Of a DNA stretch of 64,000 nt, positions 63,095 through 64,000 are shown piece by piece. The notes beneath the pieces were generated by a model, which did no database searches, was not told where the DNA came from, and saw only the letters and a list, made by a program, of their open reading frames with translations. Within the stretch, counting starts at the first letter, position 1. Each line of letters opens with the position of its first letter. Source of the DNA: Jejuia sp047345485 (lineage in GTDB: Bacteria > Bacteroidota > Bacteroidia > Flavobacteriales > Flavobacteriaceae); contig NZ_JBLFEN010000002.1 of assembly GCF_047345485.1 (NCBI RefSeq), positions 124,001-188,000 on the forward strand, given 5' to 3'. Position numbers and translations under genes: made by a program.

Positions 63095-64000
63095 TACTCA
63101 ATAATAAAATATAAAGGTTGTCCTACAGTAAAATTAGGGAAACTAATACCTAATAATGCTGAAATAGTAGGTGCAATATCGGTAATTTCAGTTTTTTTAT
63201 AGGTGTGCCCCTTAGTAATACCTTTACCAAAAAACAATAATGGCACATGGGTATCATAATTTAAGCCGCTACCGTGTGTAGAACCTGTTCTAGAATACGC
63301 TATAAATGATGGATCATCAACTAATAAAACATCTCCAGAGCGTTTTTGATTATAGCCGTTTTGTAATAAGCGTTCTATACCATCTCCAAAGAACACCGTA
63401 CTCATAGTGGTAGCGGTGTATACTTTGTAAATATGTGCATAGGTAAGTTGCGCATTAGCAATATCTTTTTGAACCTGTTCTAAATCCAAATCCAAGGCTT
63501 TAACCATCGCTCTATTTAAGAAAATTTGATTGTTGCTAATATTTTCAACAATATCAACAGTACCATAACTATCTATCAAAAACTTATTAAACTTTTCTTT
63601 TCGTTCATCACGGGCAACATAACCAGCTGGTATTTTTGCAGACTTTAAATATGCTGGCACATTAACTGCCCCATGATCGGCAGTTAAAAACAAGGTATAT
63701 TCTCCCTCTCCTACTTCTGTATCTAAAACCTTTAAAAAACGTTCTAAATCTTTATCTAATCTAATATATGTGTCTTCTATTTCTTTTGAATTAACACCAA
63801 AATTGTGTCCTATATAATCTGTACTAGAAAAACTAACAGTAAGCACATCGGTAAAATCATCTTTTCCTAAAGCTTCATTTTTTATAGCTTCAATAGCAAA
63901 ATCTGCAACAATACTATTACCAAAAGGAGTAACTTTCAAAATATCGAAACCCATATTATCTTTGGCCAATTTTTTTAAATTATATGGAAATGTTGCTGTT
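63094..64000 (-). CDS. PafA-type alkaline phosphatase family protein, C-terminal part
   Basis: Runs off the right edge; the frame is open through the last bases (TATFPYNLKK just upstream of the TTG at 63969), so the real start lies beyond 64000. Alkaline phosphatase superfamily motifs: VSFSSTDYIGHNFG, LFLTADHGAVNVP (metal ligands Asp and His) and STHGSGLNYDTHVPLLFFG (His). The layout with GSGLNYDTHVPLLFFGKGI is that of PafA-type phosphate monoesterases, secreted phosphatases of Bacteroidetes. The preceding strand's nuclease follows, so together they could scavenge phosphate from nucleic acids (inference). Confidence 0.9.
   Translation of the reverse strand, partial: TATFPYNLKKLAKDNMGFDILKVTPFGNSIVADFAIEAIKNEALGKDDFTDVLTVSFSSTDYIGHNFGVNSKEIEDTYIRLDKDLERFLKVLDTEVGEGEYTLFLTADHGAVNVPAYLKSAKIPAGYVARDERKEKFNKFLIDSYGTVDIVENISNNQIFLNRAMVKALDLDLEQVQKDIANAQLTYAHIYKVYTATTMSTVFFGDGIERLLQNGYNQKRSGDVLLVDDPSFIAYSRTGSTHGSGLNYDTHVPLLFFGKGITKGHTYKKTEITDIAPTISALLGISFPNFTVGQPLYFIIE

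Noticed and set aside
63969..64000. Complete phosphatase starting at the TTG at 63969
   Set aside because: The frame stays open upstream with plausible codons TATFPYNLKK, so the gene extends past the window edge.
1..64000. tRNA or rRNA genes
   Set aside because: No cloverleaf-like sequence with TTCGAATC-type arm or rRNA segment was found by eye; a tRNAscan run would be decisive.

Overview
The window is a chromosomal segment of a low-GC marine-type Flavobacteriia (Flavobacteriaceae). The evidence is the protein families (two proteins with Por/type IX secretion C-terminal sorting domains, an Hpt-Adk fusion, a GbsR/MarR regulator, LUD-FtsH-RsfS-CdsA order), Bacteroidetes promoter boxes of the TAnnTTTG type, weak Shine-Dalgarno sites, and AT-rich intergenic DNA with dispersed flavobacterial repeats. 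Genus cannot be fixed from the sequence. No rRNA, tRNA, CRISPR array, transposase or prophage was recognised.

Layout. 1-5.2 kb: end of an RluD-type pseudouridine synthase and a PASTA protein (minus), then ddl, a zinc-ribbon membrane protein, coaD and a phospholipase D lipoprotein (plus). 5.2-6.8 kb: a non-coding graveyard with a decayed HEAT-repeat gene fused to a decayed coaD 3' end, and an inverted-repeat element. 6.8-11.2 kb: one very large secreted metzincin-like protein with near-identical 342-bp repeats, broken by an assembly gap (100 N). 11.4-13 kb: intact HEAT gene, ParD/ParE pair, small membrane protein. 13-24 kb: SulP transporter, M14 peptidase, Nudix hydrolase, pyrE, SRPBCC protein, birA and the housekeeping block rsfS-ftsH-LUD-cdsA-psd-ACBP. 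24-27 kb: accessory island with a MutS-like ATPase and a HigB/HigA toxin-antitoxin pair, each preceded by a copy of an 83-bp hairpin repeat. 27-39 kb: mpl, a TPR protein, a 2040-residue alpha-2-macroglobulin, a LytS/LytR-type two-component system and a serine hydrolase. 39.7-44.1 kb: lipoprotein plus M64 peptidase, SDR, DUF4136 lipoprotein, alpha/beta hydrolase. 44.8-51 kb: obgE, the hpt-adk fusion, purK-purE, M3 oligopeptidase. 51-54.7 kb: a frameshifted murein endopeptidase-like gene and a GbsR/MarR-controlled cluster (membrane protein, methyltransferase, epimerase) with a shared palindromic operator. 55-64 kb: ECF sigma factor plus zinc anti-sigma-like protein, UbiA-like protein, gcvP, a tightly packed KAS III/methyltransferase/glycosyltransferase operon, a secreted nuclease and a PafA-like phosphatase running off the end.

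The most interesting unexplained signals are non-coding. (1) A bipartite element occurs five times; its ends pair (GCGTTA with TAACGC) and one copy shows a compensatory change (GCGCTA with TAGCGC), pointing to a conserved folded structure. (2) An 83-84 bp hairpin repeat occurs three times and its similarity stops at an ACGTT end, framing single-gene accessory modules. (3) A matched ACTTTCA-N8-TGAAAGT operator pair defines a local regulon. (4) A double pseudogene relic derives from two genes that are both still intact in this window.
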